From Pseudocolwellia sp049933045 (GTDB lineage Bacteria; Pseudomonadota; Gammaproteobacteria; Enterobacterales; Alteromonadaceae), in assembly GCF_049933045.1 (NCBI RefSeq), contig NZ_CP187926.1:682001-746000 (forward strand): a stretch of DNA of 64,000 nucleotides, written 5' to 3'. The number at the start of each line of letters is the position of its first letter. Positions within the stretch are counted from its first letter, which is position 1. Below the pieces are notes generated by a model. That model was not told the origin of the DNA, ran no database searches, and was given only the letters and a program-made list of their open reading frames with translations. The position numbers were made by a program, and so were the translations under genes. Positions 8,196-17,099 of this stretch are shown here, in pieces.

Positions 8196-9200
8196 TTAAG
8201 CCTCATGCTTAATAACAGACTTTCGCATAATAACTTTAGGCTCAAAGATATTATGAGTCTTTAAAGTTTTTTGCTTATAAACTGTTTTTAACACTAATTT
8301 AGCCGCCATTTTTCCCATCTCATTAGTTGGGTTATCAATAGTGGTTAATTTAGGGTAGAGATAATTTGCGAAACTCACGTTATCGAAACCAACGATTGAT
8401 AGGTCTTCAGGTAAGTTATATCCATGCTCTCGAGCATATTTCATGGCACCAGATGCCATTTCATCATTTGCACAAACTAAAGCTGAAAAGTTGAGTTTAT
8501 TATCAATGAAATATTTTAAGCCAGCCATTCCGCCTGTTTCACTGTAGTCACCCACAAAAGAGAGTTGTTCATCAAATTCGATATTTTCTTCAGCAAGTGC
8601 TTTTTTATGGCCTATTAAACGGTTAACTGTATCTGGTTTGTTCAGGCGACCGGATATGTAGGCAACATCTTTATGTCCTTGCTCTAAAACAATCTTAGTT
8701 GCTAAGTAACCACCAAGACGGTTGTCGATACTTATACAGTTACTTTTAAGTTCTTTAACATAGCGACTTACTAAGTAAATAGGCACTTTGCCTTTGCTTA
8801 ACTCGATTAAGTATTCATCGGAAACAGCTTCTGCATGAAGAATTAAGGCATCGCAATTTCTACTTAATAAGAATTCGATACCATCTTTTTCTTTTTCTTC
8901 TTCACTGTAACCTGTAGTGATGATGGCGTGTTTACCAGCTGTTCTTAACTCAGATTCTATGCCTGCCATCATTTGACCATAAATAGGTCCGTCGAGTTCA
9001 GATACAAGTATTCCTACACTATTTGAGCGATTTGACGCGAGTGATTGCGCTATTGAATTAGGTCGATAGCCAAGCTCTTCCATAGCGGCTAAAACTTTGT
9101 CGCGTGTTTTGTCGCTAACGCGTGCATTTTTGTTAAGTACGCGTGATACCGTTGCTAGCGATACGCCTGCAAGGTCAGAAACTTGGTAAATCGTCGCCAT
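8196..9200 (-). CDS. LacI-family transcriptional regulator of the beta-glucoside operon
   Basis: 334 residues. The N-terminal helix-turn-helix and hinge are classic (YQVSDLAGVSLATVSRVLNK, then GYRPNSIAQSLASNRS). A periplasmic-binding-protein-like sensor domain follows from residue 60, with VGFDNVSFANYLYPKLTTID near 270-290. It is the last gene of the GH1-symporter-lacI set (76 bp after the symporter). It is expected to bind the GAAAGCGCTTAC-type site found upstream of GH1 and to be released by a beta-glucoside or glucose derivative. The effector is inferred, not known. Confidence 0.88.
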   Translation of the reverse strand: MATIYQVSDLAGVSLATVSRVLNKNARVSDKTRDKVLAAMEELGYRPNSIAQSLASNRSNSVGILVSELDGPIYGQMMAGIESELRTAGKHAIITTGYSEEEKEKDGIEFLLSRNCDALILHAEAVSDEYLIELSKGKVPIYLVSRYVKELKSNCISIDNRLGGYLATKIVLEQGHKDVAYISGRLNKPDTVNRLIGHKKALAEENIEFDEQLSFVGDYSETGGMAGLKYFIDNKLNFSALVCANDEMASGAMKYAREHGYNLPEDLSIVGFDNVSFANYLYPKLTTIDNPTNEMGKMAAKLVLKTVYKQKTLKTHNIFEPKVIMRKSVIKHEA

Positions 9201-9276
9201 GTTATTCCATAGTCTTCTAATTAATAATGGTTAATTTTATCATTATTTTGATTGAAGTCATTATTGTATATTATAT

Positions 9277-10803
9277 TTAGGTATTAGTTCTTCTATTAAT
9301 TAAATCAGCGCAAATCAATTTATTATGTTCACTTGATAAAGGATAGAAACACATAAGCGCAGCGGCAATAAAAGCAAAAGCAGCAGGTATCCAACTCATT
9401 AATAATTGCATGCCTGGCAATGATTGATCTATGGTTGATACATCCATACCGTTGTAGCCATAACTTCCTAATACAACTAATACTAAAGCTCCTGCAAAAC
9501 CGCCGCCTGTTTTTTGCACAAAAGTACCCGCAGAATATATTAAACCTGTTGCTCTACGTTTGTTTTTCCATTCAGAATAATCAGCTGAATCGCCTAACAT
9601 AGTAAAAAATAAGGTTGGCATAATGGCAGCAAAAAATTCAGCAGAACAACCTAATACAAAAATGGCGGTAATATTACCTTGAGGAACCCAATAAAATGCT
9701 GAGGTTAAGATACCGCTAAGTAAAAGAGAAATAATGAATAACTTCTTTTTACCGAGCCATTTAGATAGGTGTTCTGTAGCTAAAGCACCAAGAATAGAAA
9801 CAACCAACAAGGCAACAAAGTACTGACCAGCCATAAGTTCGTTACCCACATGGTATTTAAAGTAATAAGCGATAACGCCATATTTAATACCATTAAACAT
9901 CATTGTTAAAAAGCCCATACCTAACAGGATCAACCAAGGTTTATTGGTTAATAAATCAACCATGTCACGTTGCGTGCCTGTCATATCGTCAGGTGATTTT
10001 TTGACGAGTTTTTTAATAAATATACCCATAACCAACATAACAAAAACAAAGAATAAGCCGCTGTAGATTTCACGATAATAGAAAAATAGGGTCATCGATA
10101 ATAAAGGCAGAATGATAAACGGTAGGTTTTTAGTTAAATCCCAAAGTTCTTTCTTTAAATTAGAGTCTGGATTTACAGGTGCTTCAACACGTTCTTTGGT
10201 TGTTGAGAATGTAATAACCATCAAGACAACAAGTAATGTAGCAAATAAGTACATGGCATATTGATAGCCTTGAGCATCATCTCCATCACCAAAGTAGGCA
10301 ACTAATTCAGGCAAAAACCCCATCACTAAAAGCCCACCTAAAAATGCACCAGCAAATCTAAAGCTAGATAAGCTTGTTCTTTCTGTATCGCTGTCGGTCA
10401 TTACACCCATTAAGGCTGAGTAGGGCACGTTATTGAGTGTATAAGCTAAGGTTAAGCCGATATAAGTGAAATAGGCGTAAGCAAGTTTTGCATTATCGCC
10501 TAATTCTGGTGTGGTAAAACATAACACCATGAATAAACCGAGTAGGGGAGTTGACCATAAAATCCAAGGTCTGAACTTGCCCCAACGGGTGTTTGTTCGG
10601 TCAGCAATCATGCCGACCATAATGTCTGTTATGCCATCAGATAATCGAACAACTAAAAATAGTAAAGCAGCAGCTGCAGCAGTTAAGCCAAAGGTATCCG
10701 TATAAAAAACAGCTAAATAAGCAAGAGCACCACGCCAAACTAAATTAGCTGCGGCATCTCCCATCGCGTAACCGACTTTTTCTGAAAAGGGTAATCTGGT
10801 CAT
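9277..10803 (-). CDS. GPH-family (glycoside-pentoside-hexuronide) sugar:cation symporter
   Basis: 508 residues with about 12 membrane spans. The N-terminus LPFSEKVGYAMGDAAANLVWRG is the usual MelB/XynP-type opening (GYGxGDxA). VRLSDGITDIMVGMIADRTNTRWGKFRPW contains the conserved D-x-x-x-D cation site and the loop 2-3 signature. KNKRRATGLIYSAGTFVQKTG near residue 420 is also typical. It probably imports cellobiose, laminaribiose or another beta-glucoside with sodium or protons. It lies between GH1 (148 bp upstream) and lacI. The gap to GH1 holds an 11-bp-stem inverted repeat (10867-10903) and a small GC hairpin (10833-10848). Confidence 0.88.
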   Translation of the reverse strand: MTRLPFSEKVGYAMGDAAANLVWRGALAYLAVFYTDTFGLTAAAAALLFLVVRLSDGITDIMVGMIADRTNTRWGKFRPWILWSTPLLGLFMVLCFTTPELGDNAKLAYAYFTYIGLTLAYTLNNVPYSALMGVMTDSDTERTSLSSFRFAGAFLGGLLVMGFLPELVAYFGDGDDAQGYQYAMYLFATLLVVLMVITFSTTKERVEAPVNPDSNLKKELWDLTKNLPFIILPLLSMTLFFYYREIYSGLFFVFVMLVMGIFIKKLVKKSPDDMTGTQRDMVDLLTNKPWLILLGMGFLTMMFNGIKYGVIAYYFKYHVGNELMAGQYFVALLVVSILGALATEHLSKWLGKKKLFIISLLLSGILTSAFYWVPQGNITAIFVLGCSAEFFAAIMPTLFFTMLGDSADYSEWKNKRRATGLIYSAGTFVQKTGGGFAGALVLVVLGSYGYNGMDVSTIDQSLPGMQLLMSWIPAAFAFIAAALMCFYPLSSEHNKLICADLINRRTNT

Positions 10804-10866
10804 TATTATGCTCTTTAGTTATTTTTATTATTATCGGTTTAGGCCGATTTATTTTTATCAATAAAA

Positions 10867-10903
10867 TAGAGAATTAAAAACTTTAATCGCTGTTAATTCT
10901 CTA
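10867..10903. repeat. Inverted repeat between GH1 and symporter genes
   Basis: TAGAGAATTAA pairs with TTAATTCTCTA across a 15-base loop. It lies within the operon gap and could act as an mRNA stabiliser or partial terminator that lowers symporter expression relative to GH1. Confidence 0.4.
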
Positions 10904-10951
10904 TAATTGTTTACCAATCGTTTATTTGTAACTGTGGGTATAACTTATGAG

Positions 10952-12280
10952 TTATCTATTTGATATTAAGTCTTTATAAGCTAAACCACTGGCTTTAATG
11001 GTTCTTTTTTGAGTTTCATAATCAACATGAACAATGCCAAATCTTTTTAAATAACCTTCGGCCCATTCAAAATTGTCCATTAAGCTCCAAGCGAAATATC
11101 CGTCAATTTTTATTCCGCTTTTAATAGCATTATCGACCACTGATAAATGTTGTTGGTAATAGTTTAATCGATCAACATCACTCACTTCACCATTTTCTAA
11201 TTTATCATCCATGGCTGCACCATTCTCAGTAATGTAGATAGGTGGGAGTTCATAAATTTCGTGTAGTGACGTTAATAATTGGTTCAGCGCTTGAGGATAA
11301 ATTTCCCAGCCTATATCTGTTCTTGGTGCTGGCGGATCTAATTGAACAAAATGTTCTTCTTTATCCGCTTTATAAATAGCGCGAGTATAAAAGTTAATAC
11401 CAAAGAAGTCGTTAGGTTGTGAAATTATTTCCATATCACCTGGGTAAATATCAGGGCGATTTTCTTCTGGAAGTTGATTAATAATGTCAGGGTAAGCACC
11501 GTCGAATACAGGCTTTGCATACCATTGGTTGAAATAATCATCAGCAAACTTAGTTGCTTCGATATCTTCTTCTTTTTCGCTTGCTGAATAACAAGGTGTA
11601 AAATTTAAAACAATACCATTTAACGCGTCAGGGCAGTTTTTATTAAGCATTTGTAATGCTAAACCATGACCAAGTAATAGATGATGAGCAGCTTTTTTAC
11701 CAAACTCTTTTCCTACTTTACCTGGAGCGTGTACACCAATTTCGTAACCTAAATAAGCACTACAAAAGGGTTCGTTTAAAGTAGCAAATGAATGTACTTT
11801 GTGGCCAATCGCTTTAGATATTTTATCTGCATATTCAGCAAATAAGAAAGCTGTATCACGATTTAACCAACCGCCGTTGTCTTCAATGTGCTGTGGTAAA
11901 TCCCAGTGATACAAGGTAACAAATGCTTTAATGTTTTTTTGTTCTAGACGATCTAAAATATTAAGGTAAAACTGTACCCCTTCTTTATTTAACTCACCAT
12001 TCTTATGCATAACTCTAGGCCATGAAATAGATAAGCGATAAGCGTCTACGCCTAAAGATCCAATTAAATTTATATCGTCTTCCCATAAATTGAAATGGTC
12101 GCAAGCTATTGCACCATCCGAATTATCAACTATTTTATTGGGTGTCGCACAGAACGTGTCCCAAATACAAGGTAGTCTAGAATCGATGCCACCCTCTATT
12201 TGAAATGAAGCAGTTGCCACACCGTAAGTGAATGAAGAGGTGAGCATTTTAGAATCTGCAGGTAATGATAATTTTCTCAT
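10952..12280 (-). CDS. Family GH1 beta-glucosidase
   Basis: About 442 residues from the ATG at 12280, which has GGA seven bases upstream. An in-frame TTG at 12295 would add five residues. This is a complete GH1 barrel: N-terminal FTYGVATASFQIEGG, acid/base Glu in SFATLNEPF (E175 counting from TTG), nucleophile Glu in YITENGAA (E357), and the conserved WSLMDNFEWAEGYLKRFG near the end. No signal peptide, so it cleaves imported beta-glucosides such as cellobiose or laminaribiose in the cytoplasm. First gene of the GH1-symporter-lacI operon, divergent from the GH3 lipoprotein gene. Confidence 0.92.
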   Translation of the reverse strand: MRKLSLPADSKMLTSSFTYGVATASFQIEGGIDSRLPCIWDTFCATPNKIVDNSDGAIACDHFNLWEDDINLIGSLGVDAYRLSISWPRVMHKNGELNKEGVQFYLNILDRLEQKNIKAFVTLYHWDLPQHIEDNGGWLNRDTAFLFAEYADKISKAIGHKVHSFATLNEPFCSAYLGYEIGVHAPGKVGKEFGKKAAHHLLLGHGLALQMLNKNCPDALNGIVLNFTPCYSASEKEEDIEATKFADDYFNQWYAKPVFDGAYPDIINQLPEENRPDIYPGDMEIISQPNDFFGINFYTRAIYKADKEEHFVQLDPPAPRTDIGWEIYPQALNQLLTSLHEIYELPPIYITENGAAMDDKLENGEVSDVDRLNYYQQHLSVVDNAIKSGIKIDGYFAWSLMDNFEWAEGYLKRFGIVHVDYETQKRTIKASGLAYKDLISNR

Positions 12281-12621
12281 GTTACGTCCAAGCAATAGTT
12301 TAAGAATTAAAATATGTAATTTTTTAAATGGCCAATAAAGAGATATTTAAAATACCACTATGAAAGCGCTTACATTTAGGTTAGTGTTTTATCTATAAAA
12401 GGTCAATAAATTTTATATTCTATCTATTATTTATGCTTATAATTGAAGTGGTAATAATGGTATTAAGTTCACCTTTTAATTGTTTTATATAACATTTTAA
12501 TTAATTCGGTCGGGGTTGTTATTGATTGAAAAGTAATAATGATTTCTTTAATTATGGTACAAGTTTACTCTGTGTTAAACAGGTGGAATAGAGCCTGTAT
12601 CTATTAATATGTAGGTTTTTT
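12281..12621. other. Divergent promoter region GH1/GH3
   Basis: About 340 bp without a gene. It holds the LacI-type operator at 12361-12374 and must contain the promoters for both arms of the beta-glucoside locus. No other recognisable structure. Confidence 0.6.
12361..12374. promoter_or_regulatory. LacI-family operator between GH1 and GH3
   Basis: TGAAAGCGCTTACA is a near-palindrome with the central CG typical of LacI/GalR-family operators (TGNAANCGNTTNCA). It lies in the divergent intergenic region, about 81 bp from the GH1 ATG and 248 bp from the GH3 ATG. The local lacI gene product is the obvious candidate binder. The remaining intergenic DNA is AT-rich without another copy that I can see. 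Confidence 0.65.
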
Positions 12622-15204
12622 ATGAAAAAATATAATAAAAATTCAGTTGGTGTCTCAGAAAAAAAAATAACGATGACATTAGCATTAAGTTTTTCGACAG
12701 CGTTTATTTTATCGGGGTGTATTGGTATTGAGCAAAATAAAAGCTCAATAATCATGGAAGAAAAAAATAAAATTTGGCCAAAACTAAACTCTGAAATAAA
12801 AACTGATCCAGAAATAGAAAGTAAGATACAAGAATGGCTTGCGAAAATGAGTTTGGAGCAAAAGGTTGCTCAAATGATCCAGCCAGAAATTCGAGATATT
12901 ACTGTTGAAGACATGCGTAAATATGGCTTTGGATCTTATTTAAATGGTGGGTCTTCATTTCCATATGGCAATAAAGATGCAACACCAAGTGATTGGGCTC
13001 AGCTTGCTGAGGATATGTATCAAGCATCGGTTGATGACAGTTTAGACGGTATAAATATTCCAACTATGTGGGGAACAGATGCCGTTCATGGTCATAACAA
13101 TGTTATTGGCGCTACATTATTTCCACATAATATAGGTTTAGGCGCTGCTAATAATCCGAAATTGATTGAAGCTATTGCTGCGGTTACTGCGAAAGAAGTT
13201 TTAGTTACAGGTATTGATTGGGTATTTGCTCCGACTGTTGCTGTTGTTCGAGATGATCGCTGGGGAAGAACGTACGAAGGTTATTCGGAAGATCCTGAAA
13301 TAGTAAAAACTTATGCGGCTTCTATCGTAAAAGGCTTACAAGGATCTGCAGGAGATAACTTTTTAGGTGACACCCGTGTTATTAGTACAGTGAAACATTT
13401 TCTAGGCGATGGCGGAACTGTAGGTGGTGATGACCAAGGCGATAATATTGATTCAGAAGCCGATCTTTATAAGCTGCATGCGCAAGGTTATATCGGTGGC
13501 TTAAATGCTGGCGCACAATCTGTTATGGCGTCTTTCAATAGCTGGAATGGTAATAAAATTCATGGCAGTAAATATCTACTTAATGATGTTTTAAAAGACA
13601 AAATGGGGTTTGATGGTTTTATTGTGGGCGATTGGAATGGTCACGGACAAGTAAAAGGTTGTTCTAATGAAAACTGTGCTCAAGCCGTAAACGCGGGCTT
13701 GGATATTTTTATGGTTCCGACGAGTGCATGGAAACCTCTTTATGAGAATATTATTGCTCAAGTTAACGCTGGAGAAATATCATCAGCGCGAATAGATGAT
13801 GCGGTTAGTCGTATTTTACGTGTGAAGTTAAGAGCAGGATTATTCGAAAAACCTAGCCCTGCCAATCGTGTTTTATCGGGTAAAAATGAGTTAATAGGCG
13901 CTAAAGAACATCGTAACTTAGCTAGAGATTCAGTACGTCAATCTTTGGTATTACTGAAAAATAAAAATAGTCTTTTACCACTTGCTCCTAAACAACATAT
14001 TTTAGTTACTGGAGATGGTGCTGATAATATAGCTAAACAATCCGGTGGTTGGTCGGTTACTTGGCAAGGCACTGAAAATACGAATAAAGAATTCCCAGGT
14101 GCTACCTCTATCTATAAAGGTATAGCAGAACAAGTTAAAGCCGCAGGCGGGACTACTGAACTAAGCGTTACGGGGGTATATTCTAATAAACCTGACGTAG
14201 CTATTGTTGTTTTTGGTGAAGAACCTTATGCAGAAGGTCATGGAGATAGAACTGATCTTGATTATCAATTGGGTGAAAAACATGACCTTGCGTTATTAAA
14301 GTCGTTAAAAGCTAAAGGAATACCTGTAGTTGCTTTATTTATTAGTGGTAGACCTATGTGGGTAAATGCAGAAATAAATGCGTCTGACGCGTTTGTCGCT
14401 ATTTGGTTACCAGGTACTGAAGGACAGGGCGTAGCGGATGTTATTCTTCAATCTGCAAATAATAAAACTCAGTATGATTTTACAGGGAAGTTATCATTCT
14501 CATGGCCAAAGCTACCTAATCAAACAGCCGTTAATCGCTATGATGCGATTTATGAACCATTACTTGAGTATGGTTTTGGTTTGAAATATGGCGATAAAAA
14601 TGTGTTGTCTGATGAGTTGAATGAAACATTTAATCGGACAACAACAGATTCAATCACACGTGATATTTATGTTGGAACCATGAAAAAGCCATGGTTGTTG
14701 TGGCTAGTATCAGGTACTGACGAAGTAAAAGTTAATACTAACTCATATACGGTTAAAGGATTGAAATACAGAACAATCGATCATCATGTTCAAGAAGATG
14801 CGATGCAACTAGCGTTCGAAGGTGTTTTAAATACAGGTATCATGATAGAAAGTAAAAGTAGCTTCAGAGAAGATTTTAGACCTGATTTAGCACAAGGTTC
14901 GGCTCTTAAGTTTATGGTGAACACATCAGGACATATTGGTGATGAACTTATGTTATCAATGGAATGTGAGGCGGAAGGTTATTGTGGGGCTGCAGTGGAT
15001 ATCAAAACATTAGTGAATCAATTAACACCTGGTACTTGGCATAGTATATCAATAGATATGCATTGCTTTAGTAAAACAGGAATGAAAATGGCTGACTTAA
15101 CCTCTCCTTTTAAATTGATGTCTAAAGGGCAGTTTCAATTGGGGTTAGCTGAGATAACCGTTGAACCTGTTGATCAAAAAAGTTTAACGATGAGTTGTCG
15201 TTAG
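12622..15204 (+). CDS. Lipoprotein GH3 beta-glucosidase/glucan exohydrolase (ExoP-like)
   Basis: 860 residues. The lipoprotein signal has LSGC at C33, after an unusually long polar start (MKKYNKNSVGVSEKK), so it is membrane-anchored, probably at the outer membrane. The GH3 N-terminal barrel covers about 75-420, with KHFLGDGGT and the nucleophile Asp in GFDGFIVGDWNGH (D337). The alpha/beta sandwich domain covers about 440-660 and includes GEEPYAEGHGDR. A C-terminal beta-sandwich (about 690-860) resembles that of Pseudoalteromonas ExoP. It is expected to release glucose from beta-1,3/1,4-glucan oligosaccharides outside the cytoplasm and feed the GH1/symporter arm. A rho-independent terminator follows. 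Confidence 0.9.
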   Translation: MKKYNKNSVGVSEKKITMTLALSFSTAFILSGCIGIEQNKSSIIMEEKNKIWPKLNSEIKTDPEIESKIQEWLAKMSLEQKVAQMIQPEIRDITVEDMRKYGFGSYLNGGSSFPYGNKDATPSDWAQLAEDMYQASVDDSLDGINIPTMWGTDAVHGHNNVIGATLFPHNIGLGAANNPKLIEAIAAVTAKEVLVTGIDWVFAPTVAVVRDDRWGRTYEGYSEDPEIVKTYAASIVKGLQGSAGDNFLGDTRVISTVKHFLGDGGTVGGDDQGDNIDSEADLYKLHAQGYIGGLNAGAQSVMASFNSWNGNKIHGSKYLLNDVLKDKMGFDGFIVGDWNGHGQVKGCSNENCAQAVNAGLDIFMVPTSAWKPLYENIIAQVNAGEISSARIDDAVSRILRVKLRAGLFEKPSPANRVLSGKNELIGAKEHRNLARDSVRQSLVLLKNKNSLLPLAPKQHILVTGDGADNIAKQSGGWSVTWQGTENTNKEFPGATSIYKGIAEQVKAAGGTTELSVTGVYSNKPDVAIVVFGEEPYAEGHGDRTDLDYQLGEKHDLALLKSLKAKGIPVVALFISGRPMWVNAEINASDAFVAIWLPGTEGQGVADVILQSANNKTQYDFTGKLSFSWPKLPNQTAVNRYDAIYEPLLEYGFGLKYGDKNVLSDELNETFNRTTTDSITRDIYVGTMKKPWLLWLVSGTDEVKVNTNSYTVKGLKYRTIDHHVQEDAMQLAFEGVLNTGIMIESKSSFREDFRPDLAQGSALKFMVNTSGHIGDELMLSMECEAEGYCGAAVDIKTLVNQLTPGTWHSISIDMHCFSKTGMKMADLTSPFKLMSKGQFQLGLAEITVEPVDQKSLTMSCR

Positions 15205-15234
15205 CAAAAAATTGAAGAATAATTTTTGCTAATC

Positions 15235-15271
15235 AAAAGCCTAGTCAATATAAGTTTGCTAGGCTTTTTTA
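15235..15271 (+). terminator. Rho-independent terminator of the GH3 gene
   Basis: AAAAGCCTAG pairs with CTAGGCTTTT across a 14-base loop and ends in a T run. It lies 31 bp after the stop. A second AT-rich hairpin (TTAGCAAAAA with TTTTTGCTAA) overlaps the stop codon at 15201-15232. Confidence 0.85.
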
Positions 15272-15399
15272 TATTTGAGAATTGGATTAATAATTTAAAA
15301 TATTAGAAAGTCTATTGATTTTTATGATTTATTCTTCAACAAAAAATTGTGGGAATTATACCGCTAAAAAATTATATATTGTTGCCTTAATAGCTATAA

Positions 15400-15485
15400 G
15401 TGATAACAATGAGTAGGCGGTAAGGTGATTTTCTTGGAGTGACTGTGCTATATAAAACTTACCGAGACTAAAACATTGTTATCGC
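15400..15485. repeat. Nested inverted repeat / candidate structured element
   Basis: The outer arms GTGATAACAATG and CATTGTTATCGC (12 pairs, one wobble) enclose inner arms CGGTAAG (15418-15424) and CTTACCG (15458-15464). A loop of about 33 bases contains TGGAGTGACTGTGC. Neither arm is followed by a T tract. It could be a small RNA, a 3'-end structure or a degenerate mobile element. Confidence 0.5.
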
Positions 15486-15541
15486 GAACAACATTCAAGC
15501 TCAATAAATTTTAAAGTGGGGAATATTACTAACTTTATGTG

Positions 15542-16762
15542 TTATTGGATATATTGGCTTTGTTCATCAGCCCAAGCGATAGCATCGTTGTAGTCTTTAA
15601 TAACTTCTTCTCTTGTTAAACCTAGTTTATCCATCGTTGCTGTTGATTCATCCCACTGTGCGTGTTCAATAAATTCTACTAATTGAATTAATTGAGCCAT
15701 ACTTCCTTCACGAGTTAGTAACGAATCTTTGATATCTTGTGCTAATGGTAATTTAGCTAAAATACTTGCAATATCTTCATCAAGTATTGCATCAATTAAA
15801 GACAATAAACCCGTTAAAAATGCTTTTGAGCTGTTTATATCCGTTTTCATGTTTTCAGCCGCTAGTTCACAAAACTTAGCTCTCGCCATGGCTGAATTAA
15901 TCAATTCAGAGGGTTTCTCTGGATTAATATTTGTAGCAAACATTAATCCCATAAAACGTTTTAACTCAATTGAACCAAGTGTAACAAGAGCTTGTTTGAT
16001 TGTAGATATTTCGTTTCTGCGTTTAAACATGGCAGAGTTTGCGTAGCGAAGTAACTTATATGAAAGGCTGACGTCTCTTTCAAAAACAGAGGTAATACCC
16101 GTTAAATCTAATTCAGACTTAGAGGTTTCATAAAGCAGTTCTGCCATCGACATTTGAGAAGGTGTAAGAGTTTTCGTTTTCATCATCTCAGGTTTAGCAA
16201 AAAAGAAACCTTGGAACAATACACAGCCCAGTTCAACAGCTAAGTTATATTCTTCATAGGTCTCTACTTTTTCAGCAAGTAATTTAATATGAGGGTAGTC
16301 AGTTACTGCGGCTATAATTTCTTTAATTTGCTCAATTGAAGAGCTTTGCCAATCTATTTTTATTATTTTTATATAAGGATAAAAGTGCTTCCAAACTGTT
16401 TGATGTTCATAATCATCTAAAGCAAGTGTGTAACCTTTCTCAAATAAATCTTTAGATAAAGCTAATAAACGCTTGCCTGGCTTTACGGTTTCTAATATTT
16501 CAACAACAAGTTCTTCAGGGGACAACATTTCCGGGTAACCTTGACTTAAGGTTTCTAAGGTAAAGTTAATAAAAGCCGGTTTGTTTGCTGTAAAGTCAGA
16601 GATTCCCATATTGAATTTACTTGCTTCTACCATTTTACTGGTTGCTACATCGCCATCAATATCGGGGAAAACATTATTTATACTGTCTCGAAAAAGTAAT
16701 TCATAAGCATATAAATTTTTATTTATATCTAAAATAGGCTGTCTGGCCGCGTAAAAATACAT
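15542..16762 (-). CDS. EAL-like/HDOD signalling protein (probably catalytically inactive EAL)
   Basis: 406 residues. An N-terminal EAL-fold domain (about 5-200) opens FYAARQPILDINKNLYAYEL, and an HDOD domain (about 205-390) contains LSYKLLRYANSAMFKRRNEI. The EAL signature is altered: ELLFR replaces E-A-L-L-R, and the loop that is DDFGTG in active phosphodiesterases is DDYEHQ here. Cyclic-di-GMP hydrolysis is therefore doubtful. This is the YuxH/CdgJ-type architecture, linked in Vibrio to motility control. Monocistronic and convergent with GH3. Confidence 0.85.
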   Translation of the reverse strand: MYFYAARQPILDINKNLYAYELLFRDSINNVFPDIDGDVATSKMVEASKFNMGISDFTANKPAFINFTLETLSQGYPEMLSPEELVVEILETVKPGKRLLALSKDLFEKGYTLALDDYEHQTVWKHFYPYIKIIKIDWQSSSIEQIKEIIAAVTDYPHIKLLAEKVETYEEYNLAVELGCVLFQGFFFAKPEMMKTKTLTPSQMSMAELLYETSKSELDLTGITSVFERDVSLSYKLLRYANSAMFKRRNEISTIKQALVTLGSIELKRFMGLMFATNINPEKPSELINSAMARAKFCELAAENMKTDINSSKAFLTGLLSLIDAILDEDIASILAKLPLAQDIKDSLLTREGSMAQLIQLVEFIEHAQWDESTATMDKLGLTREEVIKDYNDAIAWADEQSQYIQ

Positions 16763-17099
16763 AAATCCCCTAGTTTTCTATTTATTTAACCGTTTTTTGC
16801 ATAGGTAAATTATTTACTGCCTACAAATAGACCATATATTAATAAAAAAATCTATTAACAATATGATTAAAATTATAGAGAATTTTAATCATATTAGCTA
16901 TCTAATATAATGAATAAAATATAGTGGGAATAGGGACTTATTACATCATGTTTTTTTCATTTTTATATTCATTTGATGATATTAGTCTTATATAAGCAAC
17001 GGTTATATCCAGTCTACAAATATGTTATAAAGGGACACGAAAATCATCGTAAAATGAATAAATACATTATAATTAACGAAAACTACTAAGGAGAAATAC
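16763..17099. other. Divergent promoter region with AT-rich 15-bp hairpin
   Basis: Between the EAL/HDOD start and the putP start. AATATGATTAAAATT (16860-16874) pairs perfectly with AATTTTAATCATATT (16881-16895) across a 6-base loop and may be an operator or a transcript structure. An AAGGAGAAAT ribosome site precedes the TTG start of putP. No gene seen. Confidence 0.5.

Larger units (their letters stand above)
15205..15541. other. Intergenic region between convergent GH3 and EAL/HDOD genes
   Basis: It holds the GH3 terminator and an 86-bp nested inverted repeat at 15400-15485 described separately. No open frame of interest. Confidence 0.6.
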
